A stretch of DNA of 64,000 nt from Acidilutibacter cellobiosedens (GTDB lineage Bacteria > Bacillota > Clostridia > Tissierellales > Acidilutibacteraceae): positions 558,001-622,000 of the forward strand of contig NZ_CP035282.1 of NCBI RefSeq assembly GCF_004103715.1, read 5' to 3'. The translations under genes were made by a program, and so were the position numbers. A model generated the notes under the pieces. It saw only the letters and a program-made list of their open reading frames with translations, was not told where the DNA came from and did not search any database. Below, in pieces: positions 9,086-19,194 of the stretch; the first letter of the stretch is position 1; every line of letters begins with the position of its first letter.

Positions 9086-9846
9086 CGGGAGTTGCGAAAG
9101 TTGATTTGACAAAAGTAAGACCCTATGGAGATACGATGGATGACGGCATGATCCAATTAGGGTTTACATTACCTGTTCCCGACGGAGATGAAGCCGTGGA
9201 GGCGGCAAAGCAGTTGGTAAAAAAGATGGGCGTTAATGAACCCAATGTAGTTCATCATGCGGATTTGGGCGTAGGATATACCTATTTTGTAGTATACGGC
9301 AAGTGCCAGCATACGGTAGATTATTCAAAGATAGAAGTTCCCAAAATAGATGTGGAAGTGATGTCAAAAGAACAAGTGGAACGATATATTAAGGACAATA
9401 TAAAGAGGAAAATCGTTATAGTAGGGGCATGTACGGGAACAGATGCTCATACCGTAGGAATAGATGCGATAATGAATATGAAGGGATACAATCATCATTT
9501 TGGACTGGAAAGATATGAGGGGATAGAAGCAATAAACATGGGCAGCCAGGTTCCCAACGAAGATCTCATAGCAAAGGCCATAGAAACAAATGCCGATGCC
9601 ATACTTGTTTCTCAGGTGGTAACTCAAAAAGACGTTCACATTCCAAATTTAACTCAGCTCGTAGAGCTTCTTGAAGCCGAGGGAATAAGAGATAAGGTAA
9701 TATTAGTATGCGGAGGCCCGAGGATTTCTCACGAACTTGCAAAGGAATTAGGTTATGACGCAGGCTTTGGCTCCGGCAGCTATGCGGAAGATGTAGCCAG
9801 CTTTGTAGTCACGGAAATAGTAAACAGAAAGTTGGTAGAAGCTTAA
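9082..9846 (+). CDS. kamE: lysine 5,6-aminomutase beta subunit (B12-binding)
   Basis: KamE carries the Rossmann-type cobalamin domain. The base-off/His-on motif DxHxxG is visible as Asp121, His123 and Gly126 (GTDAHTVG). The first 110 residues form the dimerisation/PLP-lysine part of the subunit, known from the family. At 254 residues it has the expected length. It overlaps kamD by 4 bp and has a GGAGGTGACAGG ribosome site inside kamD. It is the last gene of the operon; the next plus-strand gene begins nearly 300 bp downstream. Confidence 0.95.
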   Translation: MTGVAKVDLTKVRPYGDTMDDGMIQLGFTLPVPDGDEAVEAAKQLVKKMGVNEPNVVHHADLGVGYTYFVVYGKCQHTVDYSKIEVPKIDVEVMSKEQVERYIKDNIKRKIVIVGACTGTDAHTVGIDAIMNMKGYNHHFGLERYEGIEAINMGSQVPNEDLIAKAIETNADAILVSQVVTQKDVHIPNLTQLVELLEAEGIRDKVILVCGGPRISHELAKELGYDAGFGSGSYAEDVASFVVTEIVNRKLVEA

Positions 9847-9853
9847 TGAATTG

Positions 9854-9901
9854 CGGGGACGGTTCTTTTTGTGTAAAAAATCAAGCAAAAACAACCGTCC
9901 A
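9854..9901. repeat. degenerate copy of the GGGACGGTT palindromic repeat
   Basis: GGGGACGGTTCTTTTTGTG is followed about 12 bases later by an imperfect inverse ending in AACCGTCC. It is the same family as the perfect palindromes at 40593 and 46624. It has no T-run of its own but is the only hairpin between kamE and the surface island, so it may double as a transcript end. The rest of 9902-10138 is A+T-rich and holds the direct repeats at 10034. Confidence 0.6.
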
Positions 9902-10033
9902 AGTGATTATTAAAATAAATAAACTCAATTTTTTCAAATTGTTCTCTCCTTACTTATTGAAATTTTTATATTTTTTATTTATAAACCCATAACCCTTTTG
10001 ACTATTATTTTATATAATTTGATTATAAAAGTA

Positions 10034-10061
10034 GTTACATCTCGGTTACAAATGAGTTACA
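10034..10061 (-). promoter_or_regulatory. three tandem WalR/PhoP-type boxes
   Basis: GTTACA occurs three times at an exact 11-bp period (10034, 10045, 10056). Read on the minus strand this is TGTAAC-N5-TGTAAC-N5-TGTAAC, which fits the published WalR consensus TGTWAH-N5-TGTWAH and resembles PhoP boxes. It lies about 80 bp before the surface-protein gene at 10139, in the opposite orientation to it. Confidence 0.6.
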
Positions 10062-10138
10062 AATCTGTATAAACAAATCCTTCAGGGAAAATATTTTTGT
10101 GCCGATAAAAATAGTAGAATATCAAGGAGGTGCTTTTT

Positions 10139-12139
10139 TTGAAAACCGTTAAAGAAAGAGTTATTGCATTTATAATATTATTTAGTATGATCCTTATAAT
10201 GGTTCCTCGGAAAACGGAAGCAAAAGGATATACGAATAATATTGATGTAGGATTGGCAGGAATGGGGATATCGGTGGAAGGTAAAAAAATATCAACTACC
10301 AAAGAACCCTTTATATATGAAGGAGAAATATGGGTACCCTTAGGAGAAGTTGGGAAAGGGTTGGAAATGAGGGTGACTTTCAGTTCTAATCATCGAACCG
10401 TATACCTGAATTCAAATGGAAAATTAAATACATCTGAAAATTCAAAAGAACTTTCATCCTTTATAAAGGGATATGAAATAGAAAATAAAGAGAAAAGGGT
10501 CAAGAATATAGATAAGGAATTGGAAAGCATTGAAAATGATAAGAAATATATATCGGAAGATGAATTTCCCGTAATTAAAACGGAAAAAAATATTTCCGTT
10601 TATTTTGGGGATGTGTCTGTAATATTGGACGGAAGAAATCTGAAATTTGACAAAGAACCTTTAATATATAATGATGATGTTTATGTGCCGATAATTTCTA
10701 TTGCCGGTTTTCTTTACATAACTCCAAGCTATAACCCTGAAGCAAATACTTTGGAAATAGATTCAAACGGAGTACTTATAAATAAAAAAATATATTCCTC
10801 ATTGGATAAGCTTTCTGTATTCAGAAACAGCAGAGACATTGCCCTTGATATGAAACTTGTGGAAATGGAAGAAAGAAAGTGGGTAGCAGAAGGGCTGGGT
10901 ATTCCCTACAAGAATATATCAACCGTGGAAACACTTCAGAGTTATTTAAATAACTATATGTATAAATTAGGTAATATATCTCCTACAATTAAAGTGGAGA
11001 AAACAATGGGAAAATGGCTTTATGTGGCAGTATCCTTTCCTCAAAATCAAAATTCCAATTGGAACAAACTTCAGAGAAGAGATGTGGAGAATTGGATTTG
11101 GGATTTGTATTCAATTATAAATAATCTTTACCGGGAAAGTCCTTATGTGTACGGAGTTATAAGAAACCCCTATTATGATGAGTATTCTTCTTCCGTCTAC
11201 AAAAATTACGTTATGTTTGAAACTACGGAAGACAATATAGATTTTGATTTTTCCAAGAGTAATCTGAAAAAGGATTACAGAGTGGATATATCTTATTTGG
11301 TAGATGCATTGATAAGAAACCTTGAAAAATATAAGAAAATTGAATTTTCCTATGATGGGAATATGAATGGGAATGAAGTGAATTTGGAAATTACTCCTAA
11401 TTCCGATGATATGTACTCTTGGAAGGTATCCGATAAGATTGCTTATCTGAAAAGGCTTAATTCCGAAATATCAAAAGTGAAATCCGGATTGATCGTCAAC
11501 GGGAAAATAATATTTTCCGATGAAGATAAAGAGCCTATAAGGTTTTCTATAGAAGACGGGAAAATAATATCGGAAGACTTATTGAGAGAAACAGAAGAAT
11601 ATTTAAACAGTAATTACGGAAGTTTTGACTATAAAGATTATTCATATAATCTAAACTACAGTATTTATCAGGAGGATTCCGAAAACTTGAGACTTGTGGC
11701 AGAAGGAGATTTTTCCCTTCAGGATAAAGGATGGAAGAGCTATGAAGAGAAACTATCGGGAAGGATGAAAATCGAAGTAGAGAATGCCATCAGCTATACT
11801 ATGTCCTTATGGGCAAGAAATATATTTACAGAAGTATATGACAATGAAATGAACCCTATAGATCAAATTGATATATACAACAAAACCGTAGGACCCGTAT
11901 ATGCTAATCCCTCTGAAGGAGAAATAGAAAAGGGCACGAAGGTATACCTTTATACGGACACATCGGATGCACGTATATTCTATACATTAGATGGCAGCGA
12001 ACCAAACACGGGCAGCTCTCTATACACAGCCCCTATAGAAGTAACACGGGATCTGGAAATAAGAGCATTTGGTTGGAGAGACGGGTATGGTTCAGGCCCC
12101 ATATCTTCCTTTGAATATAAAATTGAAAAAGAAGAATAG
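10139..12139 (+). CDS. secreted stalk-domain protein with C-terminal chitobiase-like domain
   Basis: The protein has about 666 residues. It begins with an N-terminal signal or anchor (FIILFSMILIMVPRKTEAKG). It then has two segments resembling the copper-amine-oxidase N-terminal 'stalk' fold (about 30-100 with PFIYEGEIWVPLGEVGKGL, and about 155-220 with PLIYNDDVYVPIISIAGFL). A long region follows without recognised family. A C-terminal Fn3-associated/chitobiase-like module (about 595-665, FYTLDGSEPNTGSSLYTAPI) closes it. I chose TTG 10139 because AAGGAGGT (10124-10131) is correctly spaced. The role is probably binding or building the cell envelope. It may be transcribed alone, since a hairpin follows. 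Confidence 0.75.
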   Translation: MKTVKERVIAFIILFSMILIMVPRKTEAKGYTNNIDVGLAGMGISVEGKKISTTKEPFIYEGEIWVPLGEVGKGLEMRVTFSSNHRTVYLNSNGKLNTSENSKELSSFIKGYEIENKEKRVKNIDKELESIENDKKYISEDEFPVIKTEKNISVYFGDVSVILDGRNLKFDKEPLIYNDDVYVPIISIAGFLYITPSYNPEANTLEIDSNGVLINKKIYSSLDKLSVFRNSRDIALDMKLVEMEERKWVAEGLGIPYKNISTVETLQSYLNNYMYKLGNISPTIKVEKTMGKWLYVAVSFPQNQNSNWNKLQRRDVENWIWDLYSIINNLYRESPYVYGVIRNPYYDEYSSSVYKNYVMFETTEDNIDFDFSKSNLKKDYRVDISYLVDALIRNLEKYKKIEFSYDGNMNGNEVNLEITPNSDDMYSWKVSDKIAYLKRLNSEISKVKSGLIVNGKIIFSDEDKEPIRFSIEDGKIISEDLLRETEEYLNSNYGSFDYKDYSYNLNYSIYQEDSENLRLVAEGDFSLQDKGWKSYEEKLSGRMKIEVENAISYTMSLWARNIFTEVYDNEMNPIDQIDIYNKTVGPVYANPSEGEIEKGTKVYLYTDTSDARIFYTLDGSEPNTGSSLYTAPIEVTRDLEIRAFGWRDGYGSGPISSFEYKIEKEE

Positions 12140-12148
12140 ATGTTAAAG

Positions 12149-12182
12149 TAAAGCAGGACTTATATAAAAAGATCCTGCTTTA
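12149..12182. terminator. hairpin after the stalk-domain gene
   Basis: The perfect 10-bp stem TAAAGCAGGA / TCCTGCTTTA encloses a 14-base A-rich loop. The downstream bases are AAGAAAAC, so a T-run is missing on the plus strand. It may act as a weak terminator. Confidence 0.5.
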
Positions 12183-12197
12183 AAGAAAACAATATCC

Positions 12198-12761
12198 GTG
12201 AACATAACGGATTATAATGCCATTCCTGAAAGTAAAAAACTTCACAGCAGTTTTAAGATATTGGAAAAGGACGAATATTTTCCGCTGGCGGAAGACCTTC
12301 AGATTCACTTTTTGGAACTGCCGAAGTTAAAACAAAAAGGAATAAAAGAATTAAGCGGAATAGAATTGTGGGCGGAATTTTTAAAGGAAGCAGGCAAAGA
12401 AGGAAGCGAAAAGAAAATAAAAGAATTGATGGAAAGGAGTGAGATCATGAAAGACGCAGTAGAAAACTTAGGAAAAATAAGTGAAGACGATAGAATGAGA
12501 GAAATAGCATGGGCAAGGGAAAAAGCAAGATTAGATGAAATATCAAGGATTAAATATGCGGAAAGGAAAGCGACAGAACAAGGTATGGAGAAAGGTATGG
12601 AGAAAGGTATGGAGAAAGGAATAGAAAAAGGCTTATTGCTTGGAAAGAAAAAGATAGCCCAAAATCTGCTGAAGTTGGGGTTTAGTCCGGAGAAAGCAGC
12701 AGAAGCAGCGGAACTTTCAATAGAAGAAATAATGGAACTTAAAAGAGAAATAGAAAAATAA
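12198..12761 (+). pseudogene. Rpn/PD-(D/E)XK-type transposase-like nuclease, N-terminus missing
   Basis: This 187-codon frame matches the C-terminal part of the Rpn family (recombination-promoting nuclease, PDDEXK_2). Visible family features are the HSSFKILEKDE...LQIHFLELPKL block, the AWAREKARLDE segment and a C-terminal GMEKGMEKGMEKGIEKGLLLGKK run. The nuclease core with its catalytic acids should lie upstream but is absent. The first codon is a GTG without a ribosome site, directly behind the terminator of the previous gene. The GMEK run is a 12-bp tandem repeat (GGTATGGAGAAA) at 12582-12617 with a fourth degenerate unit. I regard it as a remnant. Confidence 0.75.
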
Positions 12762-12774
12762 AATGGTATAGTAT

Positions 12775-12813
12775 AATAAGGAGGGAAAATACATCGCCTT
12801 CCTTATTTTTTTT
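12775..12813 (+). terminator. Rho-independent terminator
   Basis: AATAAGGAGG pairs with CCTTCCTTATT with one bulged base, and eight T residues follow. It separates the Rpn remnant from the large surface operon. Confidence 0.75.
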
Positions 12814-12917
12814 ATTCTTTTTATGTATTATAATATTAAAGTAGTATAAAGTTAATATTTGAGCCATTTTGTCGATATAAATTACATAACTTATAAAATA
12901 ACGGAGAGGTGAAGCTG

Positions 12918-15900
12918 ATGAGAAGGAAGAAGATTAAGGCTGTAATTACATATATTATACTATGGTGCATGCTCTTTAACGGAGTTATATTTGATACTCC
13001 AAAATCTTACGGAGCAGGTGAAAAAAAGTTAACATTGACAAATGTTTATGAAGGATTCAGCCGAACTGAAAAGAGAATAGAAATAGAAGATCCGGCTATG
13101 ACAGATTTTCAGAACAAAAAAGTTCAGATAAGAATTGATGAGGGCTGGAAATCTCCAAAGAATACTCTCATAGTAGGTCAGACTATCATTCAGGCGGAAC
13201 TTGAACCTATATGGGATATTACAGACGTAATGGTTCAGGGTACAGAAGGCGATCCGCCTCAAAATAAAGATAAAGAAATCAAATACAGCGGTATACATGA
13301 ATCAGGTATTCCCGAAATCTTAAATGTGGACAAACCCATAGTTAAGACAAACGAGGCCATAGTACTTAACGGAAAAGATAACATCAAACAATTGACAGGC
13401 GAAGACTATAAAATAACAGTAGGAGGAATAGAAGCCGAAGCAAAATCTGTCGTCGGGACCAATCAGGTTAAGTTGGAACCTGCTTCGGGGCAGCAGTTTC
13501 CCAGAGGAATAAGAAATATTGTAGTTTCAAAATCCGAAACAGCAGGAGAAGGAAGCAATGCGTATGTCTTGGAAACATCGTTTATATACAAAAATGCTGT
13601 AAGAATAGTAGGAGAACTGGGAATAGACGGCATATCCATGTTTCCGACCATGGGGGAACCGAACTCAAGGGTCACCTTTTCAAGAAAAAATTTCCCCAAC
13701 ATTGACGGATATGATATATATTTTATCAAGGATTTAAACGACCAAAAAAGTTTTAATCAAAACAATATGATGAAGAATATAAGCATTACTCAATCTCAGG
13801 ATGAAAGCAAGGATTCTACCATAACGGCCAATGTACCTCAGGTAAATTCAGGTCCTTATTACGTAGTATTTACAAACAAGGATTCCTTGAAAAACGGCAT
13901 AGAGAGTATGTATGTTCTGCCCCAAAAATTTCAGGTAGTCACCATATCTCAGAAACCGACAATAGACAGTATACAGCCGAACAGAGCGCCTTCCATGACA
14001 CCTACTACGGTTCAGATAGAAGGAAATTATTTCGTGAACCACAATATTCCCGGATTTACTCCGGATAATCTGAATAATGACTACCCGATTATTGCCGATG
14101 TAGACGAGGGAGACAAACAGGTGGTTATCGATTATGGTTCGGGTAAACTGGAAATACCCGACGAGTCGGGAACGATAAAGGAATATAACGTATCGGTGAA
14201 AAGAACGGTTGAAGTTGACATAGGAAGGGTACTGGGTTTTGAATCGGGAGGATTTAAAGCCGAGCTTGGAAACTCCTCGGACCCCAATACTTTTAAAATA
14301 AGAACGGAGACATTTACCCTTGATCAAACTCAGGTTGAAGATGCAATCGTAAGAGTACAGACCAATATAACGGGTGGATTTAATGCTGCAATGGAACAGG
14401 AAGTTACGGTCAAAGACGGATTTACATACTATCCTCCTTCGGAGACGCCAAAAGTCAGCGAAGTAGTGCCTAACATTATTCCTATTGAAGAAGACAGCGG
14501 AGGATTTTATCTGGACAATACAATGGAAAGACTCCTTTTATCCGTTGAAGGAAGTAATTTTCTTGTTACGAGATACACTGACCCGGCAGACGGCACAGAA
14601 AAAATCAATTATCCCAAAGTTACAATCGGAGGGGTAATCATAAATCCCAATGATAACAGATTAGCAAGCGAATACAAACCATATAAATTTGAAGTGCTGA
14701 ATAACGGGAAATTGGTTGACGGAACATTGGGAAATGAAATAGGAAACAGAATACTTATAGAACTTAAAGCAGGGTCTGAAGGCTTTAAGGTGGAAAACAA
14801 AGACAGCAGAAACGTAAATATAAGAAATCCCATCAGGCAGAGCAGCCAGCATGGAGTTACAGATTGGATATTTGAAGATAAAGTTAAATTTGAACTCATA
14901 GACAAAAATAATTTTCCTGTTATAGAAAGTGTTACCCCCAGCCTTGTTTCCATAGACGGAGGAGAAAATGTAGTTGTCAAAGGTTCAAATTTCAGGCCCG
15001 GTGCAAAAGTGTATATTGAAAACAAACTGGTTCCGGGAGTAACCATTTCGGGAGATACAAAGACGATTACGTTCAAGGCGCCGAAAGGTTCAAGAGCTGG
15101 AGAAACCTTACTTCAGATAGTAAATCCCGAAGGAGGATTGGCAAGCTACGCCTTTACCTATACTCAGACATATACTGAACCGAAGCTTTCCTATATAAAT
15201 CCTTCTTCCGGCACGGAGAATACATTGGTTACGGTTAAAGGAGAAAACTTTTTAGCTCCGGACCCCACTGTAGCAATCAATAATATAGACGAAGTGGATG
15301 AAGGATTGATATACAGGCTTATCGGGACAAGAATACTTATGGACAATCAAGATATAAACCAGTATAACAGAGGAGAGCAGAACAGAATAAAACTTACACC
15401 ATTCAACGGAGGAAATATATTTAAATATAATGACGTTGAAAATAAGATAGTATTGGGAGAAGGATACGACAGCGTCATACTTTATAACGAAAGCACCAGT
15501 AAATTTTTTGCCCTGCGCAAAGACGTAAAGAATGATTTCTCCATAGAAGGAGGAGAGGGAATTCTTTATAAAATCACTTATAATAAAAATACAGGAGAAT
15601 TCAAAGCAAATGATTATGTAATCACACAAGAAGACGGGAAAATATCCTTTAACGGTTTAGAGCTTCAGGCCTATACCCCTTATCTTATCAGAGACGGGAA
15701 AATAGTAGGAAATAATGTGAGGTTTATAGATTCGAATACCCTTACCTTTAAAGTGCCGAATCTATCAAATTCTCCTTGGACAGGAGAAGGCTATTATAAT
15801 GTAACGGTAGTCAATCCGGACACAAAGAAGCAAACCATAAATAAAGGATTTTACTATTTTGCCGCATCCGCTACAAAGCCGGTTATAGCCGATGTAGTAC

Positions 15901-18900
15901 CTGATACCGGACCTGATTCCGGAGGAAACATCATAACTTTGATTGGTCCGTCGAAAGATCCTTCCGATCCTAATGATAAAAATATAGGTTTTTCGGATAT
16001 AGGCTCGGATAAGACAAAGATATTTATAGGGGGGCAGAGAGTGCCTGCCGAAGATATAACCATTTCTCCCGACGGAAGAGAGATGAAATTAAAAGTTCCC
16101 CCTACGATTGAAAACATAAAGGAAAAGGGAACGGACAGGATTACGGTGCCTATAGTAGCGGTTAACCCTGACGGGGGAACATTCAGCATATCATATGAAA
16201 ACCCTCTGATAGTAAATGATAACGGAGTAGAAAAGATCATCAGAGGATATACTTACGTCGTTCCCACCAGCCATCCTAAGATATCGGAAGTAGTTCCCAA
16301 GGAAGGTTCAACGGCGGGAGGATATATAGTAGAAATATTCGGTTCCGATTTCAGGAACTTTAAGATAGTAAAAGATGAAGACGGAAAAGAAGAAAGAATC
16401 TCTGCCTCAACGGATAAGGAAAAATCCAGGTACAATGATTCCTACGAAAGATTGACGGATCCTTTGTATCCAAAGGTATACTTCGGTTCAAAGGAAGCAG
16501 ACTTAGTTGAGTTCAGCTCAGGTTATCTGCAGGTAGTGGTTCCTCCGAATAATTCGGGCTCCACGGATTTATATGTAGTCAACAACGATGCCGGAATTTC
16601 AGATAAAGCCCAATTCAATTACCTGACATCTGCGATATCCGTTTCCGCCATAGTTCCCAATGTGGGGATAAAAAACGGAGGACAGAAAATAGATATTCAC
16701 GGTTCGGGATTTGAAGTAGGAAAGGTGTCCTTAGTTGAAAAGGACAATCCGGATAAAATAACAGAAAAACAACTGCCCTTAGTTGTATTCGGAACCAGAA
16801 CAAATGAGAATATTCCGAGAGAAAGCGAAAACAGCGGAGTTATTCGTTCATCACGGGCAACGGTAAAATTGGACGGCGGATTGGAAGTTAAATATGATGC
16901 CGTAAACAGTACTCTTGATATGAAAATAGAAGAGAACAAAAAAGTTTATTCCTTTACCTACAACAACTATAACGGAGAAAAGATATTTGTAAACACCAAC
17001 AACTTTAAAACCGATGAGGGAGTTTATTACCCCCATGAAGAACTTATAAAAGCAGAAGTAAAGGATAACAGACTATTGGCAGAAGGGGGTTATGCTCCTG
17101 ACGGAGAATACAGAAACAAAACTCAGATATCGGTTACTACACCTTGCTACTATACAGTAGGTCAGGTTCCAGTATTTGTCGTAAATCCTGACGGAGCCAA
17201 AGGCGGCGGAACTTTTGAATACAAAAATCCCAACAGTGTTCCTGCAATTACTAATGTCACAAGAGACAGCAGGAACCCTGTGGAAGAATACAGAGAAGAA
17301 ATAGGCGGAAACGCGAAGATATTGAAAGTGAATTATAACGGGGGAAGTGTAATCAGCGTTTACGGTACTGACTTCAGAGAAGGGGCAGTTATTAAAGTAT
17401 CCAATCTTCTTACCATAGGAGAAGGAAATATAGATTATTCTCTTCCCACTAAATTGTCTTTTGTCATCCCGGCTGTACCTGAAACGGAAGTAGGGAAGCT
17501 TTACAGGGTAGTGGTGGAGAACAAAGACGGCGGAGTTGCTTCTTCAGACACCTTAAATCCTCCTATATTCATAGAATTTACTAAAGGTGAGACAAACCCC
17601 GCAGTAAACACGATCACACCGGATAAAGGGCCGGCGACGGGAGGTACGAAAGTAGAAATTACGGGAGACGACTTCCGAAAGACCATGGAAGGATACGAAG
17701 GAGAAAGCATCAAAGTATATTTCGGAGAAAAAGAAGTAGATGAAGGCAATATAAAATTTATAGATTATCAGCACCTTGAAGTTACGGCACCGTCAAGTGA
17801 AAAACTGGGCAATGTCTCTGTAAGAGTTGAAAATCCTGACGGATCGTTGACTTCGGGAGATACTTCCTTTACTTATATAAGCAAGCCCACTATATCAACA
17901 GTCAGTCCAAATAAAATATTTACCAACGATACCGATACGGAAGTCACCATTACGGGGAATATGTTTCAACCGGGAGCAAAGGTAATCGTAGGAGGAAAGA
18001 TTGTAGATAAAGATGATTTGACAAAAGAAATGGAAGTTACGGGAGAGGGAATCATAGGAGTGGATTCCACAGGTAAAAACAGGGAAGTATATGTAGTAGG
18101 CGGAATACCCGCAGCTTCCGTTGCCGTTGAAGGGGACAAGGTATTGAAGGTGAAATTCCAAGAAGCTGCCGATTTGGAGAATACTCACCTGATAATAGTA
18201 AACCCGGACGGCGGAGTTTCGGACCCTTACGACAGGTTTACTTATGAAAAGCCTATACCATTAAAACCCTTTGTACTGGAAGGCATACCCGGATACGAGT
18301 CCACAGTCAAACTTATATGGTCGAAGTCCGACGAAGATATTTTAAACAAAGCCACTCGATACGAAATATATGGAAAAGAAGACGGAGATGCGGAATATGC
18401 TTTAGTGGGAGATACGACGGAAGCGGAATTCTTAGTCAAGGGATTAAAAGTAAATACATCATATACCTTCATGGTAAGGGCTTTGAACCAATATGGAGGG
18501 GCAATAGATTTTGCAACGGTTAAAGTGAAAACTTTAACTTTACATGAGGATGAAAAACTTAAAGAAAAAGAAGAACAGCTTGAAAAAGAAAAAAAGGAAC
18601 TTGAAGAGAAAGGCAAAGAAGAAATTTCAAACGGCAGCCTCCTAAGGATTGTGGGTTCGGATGAAATAAGAGGAGGAGTAGGTTCGATAGATCTCTCCTT
18701 ATCTAAATACAAAAATTTAAATAAATTTACTATAGCGGTACCTTTATCACTGGCAAGGAACGATTCCCAAATTACCATTAAAGACGGCACATTAAACCTT
18801 ATGATTAATCCAAAGGCAATGTATACCCTTGAAGTGAGCAAGAAAGATAAGGGAGACGAGGACTCCTATGTAAGGATAAATATTGTAAGGGCAAATGAAT

Positions 18901-19160
18901 CCCATGTTCCGAGGAATAAAAAAGCCGCATCCAAATCCTACGATATATCCTTTGATTTTCAGTATGGCAAGGATATCTTAAAGATAAATACATTGATGAA
19001 AAGCGGAAAGATAAATATGAATCTTAATGCTGCCGGCTATTCAAATGCGAGAAATGTGTACATGGCAGTACTGGACAAAAATACAGGACAGTATGTAAAA
19101 AATACGGAAAGCGGGAGTATAAAGGAAGAAGGAAAATATATTCTCCTGTGCGACAGATAA
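12918..19160 (+). CDS. giant secreted IPT/TIG-repeat surface protein
   Basis: This protein of about 2080 residues starts with a signal peptide (about 1-34, ending in SYGAGEK). It then carries a long series of Ig-like IPT/TIG domains. I can see about ten, with the P.I..V.P...GG..V.I.G..F pattern, near residues 350, 510, 665, 755, 990, 1120, 1240, 1440, 1560 and 1645. A fibronectin type III domain lies at about 1780-1870, followed by a short charged coiled coil (KEKEEQLEKEKKELEEKGKEE) and a unique C-terminal domain of about 180 residues. No SLH, LPXTG or transmembrane anchor is visible, so it may be held by a partner. The SLH protein two genes on is the obvious candidate. ATG 12918 is preferred over GTG 12909 on ribosome-site spacing. 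It is the first gene of a tight four-gene operon. Confidence 0.85.
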   Translation: MRRKKIKAVITYIILWCMLFNGVIFDTPKSYGAGEKKLTLTNVYEGFSRTEKRIEIEDPAMTDFQNKKVQIRIDEGWKSPKNTLIVGQTIIQAELEPIWDITDVMVQGTEGDPPQNKDKEIKYSGIHESGIPEILNVDKPIVKTNEAIVLNGKDNIKQLTGEDYKITVGGIEAEAKSVVGTNQVKLEPASGQQFPRGIRNIVVSKSETAGEGSNAYVLETSFIYKNAVRIVGELGIDGISMFPTMGEPNSRVTFSRKNFPNIDGYDIYFIKDLNDQKSFNQNNMMKNISITQSQDESKDSTITANVPQVNSGPYYVVFTNKDSLKNGIESMYVLPQKFQVVTISQKPTIDSIQPNRAPSMTPTTVQIEGNYFVNHNIPGFTPDNLNNDYPIIADVDEGDKQVVIDYGSGKLEIPDESGTIKEYNVSVKRTVEVDIGRVLGFESGGFKAELGNSSDPNTFKIRTETFTLDQTQVEDAIVRVQTNITGGFNAAMEQEVTVKDGFTYYPPSETPKVSEVVPNIIPIEEDSGGFYLDNTMERLLLSVEGSNFLVTRYTDPADGTEKINYPKVTIGGVIINPNDNRLASEYKPYKFEVLNNGKLVDGTLGNEIGNRILIELKAGSEGFKVENKDSRNVNIRNPIRQSSQHGVTDWIFEDKVKFELIDKNNFPVIESVTPSLVSIDGGENVVVKGSNFRPGAKVYIENKLVPGVTISGDTKTITFKAPKGSRAGETLLQIVNPEGGLASYAFTYTQTYTEPKLSYINPSSGTENTLVTVKGENFLAPDPTVAINNIDEVDEGLIYRLIGTRILMDNQDINQYNRGEQNRIKLTPFNGGNIFKYNDVENKIVLGEGYDSVILYNESTSKFFALRKDVKNDFSIEGGEGILYKITYNKNTGEFKANDYVITQEDGKISFNGLELQAYTPYLIRDGKIVGNNVRFIDSNTLTFKVPNLSNSPWTGEGYYNVTVVNPDTKKQTINKGFYYFAASATKPVIADVVPDTGPDSGGNIITLIGPSKDPSDPNDKNIGFSDIGSDKTKIFIGGQRVPAEDITISPDGREMKLKVPPTIENIKEKGTDRITVPIVAVNPDGGTFSISYENPLIVNDNGVEKIIRGYTYVVPTSHPKISEVVPKEGSTAGGYIVEIFGSDFRNFKIVKDEDGKEERISASTDKEKSRYNDSYERLTDPLYPKVYFGSKEADLVEFSSGYLQVVVPPNNSGSTDLYVVNNDAGISDKAQFNYLTSAISVSAIVPNVGIKNGGQKIDIHGSGFEVGKVSLVEKDNPDKITEKQLPLVVFGTRTNENIPRESENSGVIRSSRATVKLDGGLEVKYDAVNSTLDMKIEENKKVYSFTYNNYNGEKIFVNTNNFKTDEGVYYPHEELIKAEVKDNRLLAEGGYAPDGEYRNKTQISVTTPCYYTVGQVPVFVVNPDGAKGGGTFEYKNPNSVPAITNVTRDSRNPVEEYREEIGGNAKILKVNYNGGSVISVYGTDFREGAVIKVSNLLTIGEGNIDYSLPTKLSFVIPAVPETEVGKLYRVVVENKDGGVASSDTLNPPIFIEFTKGETNPAVNTITPDKGPATGGTKVEITGDDFRKTMEGYEGESIKVYFGEKEVDEGNIKFIDYQHLEVTAPSSEKLGNVSVRVENPDGSLTSGDTSFTYISKPTISTVSPNKIFTNDTDTEVTITGNMFQPGAKVIVGGKIVDKDDLTKEMEVTGEGIIGVDSTGKNREVYVVGGIPAASVAVEGDKVLKVKFQEAADLENTHLIIVNPDGGVSDPYDRFTYEKPIPLKPFVLEGIPGYESTVKLIWSKSDEDILNKATRYEIYGKEDGDAEYALVGDTTEAEFLVKGLKVNTSYTFMVRALNQYGGAIDFATVKVKTLTLHEDEKLKEKEEQLEKEKKELEEKGKEEISNGSLLRIVGSDEIRGGVGSIDLSLSKYKNLNKFTIAVPLSLARNDSQITIKDGTLNLMINPKAMYTLEVSKKDKGDEDSYVRINIVRANESHVPRNKKAASKSYDISFDFQYGKDILKINTLMKSGKINMNLNAAGYSNARNVYMAVLDKNTGQYVKNTESGSIKEEGKYILLCDR

Positions 19161-19194
19161 AAAGAAGGGAGGGAAGGCATCTGCCTGAATATTT

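Noticed and set aside
12582-12629. Tandem 12-bp repeats that might be taken for a minisatellite or CRISPR-like array.
   Set aside because: The units are contiguous without spacers and encode the GMEK motif typical of Rpn-family C-termini.
18242-18841. Minus-strand open frame of 199 codons inside the IPT protein gene.
   Set aside because: It is a shadow of a well-supported coding frame; the residue composition is Ser/Phe-rich as expected for the antisense of Glu/Lys codons.
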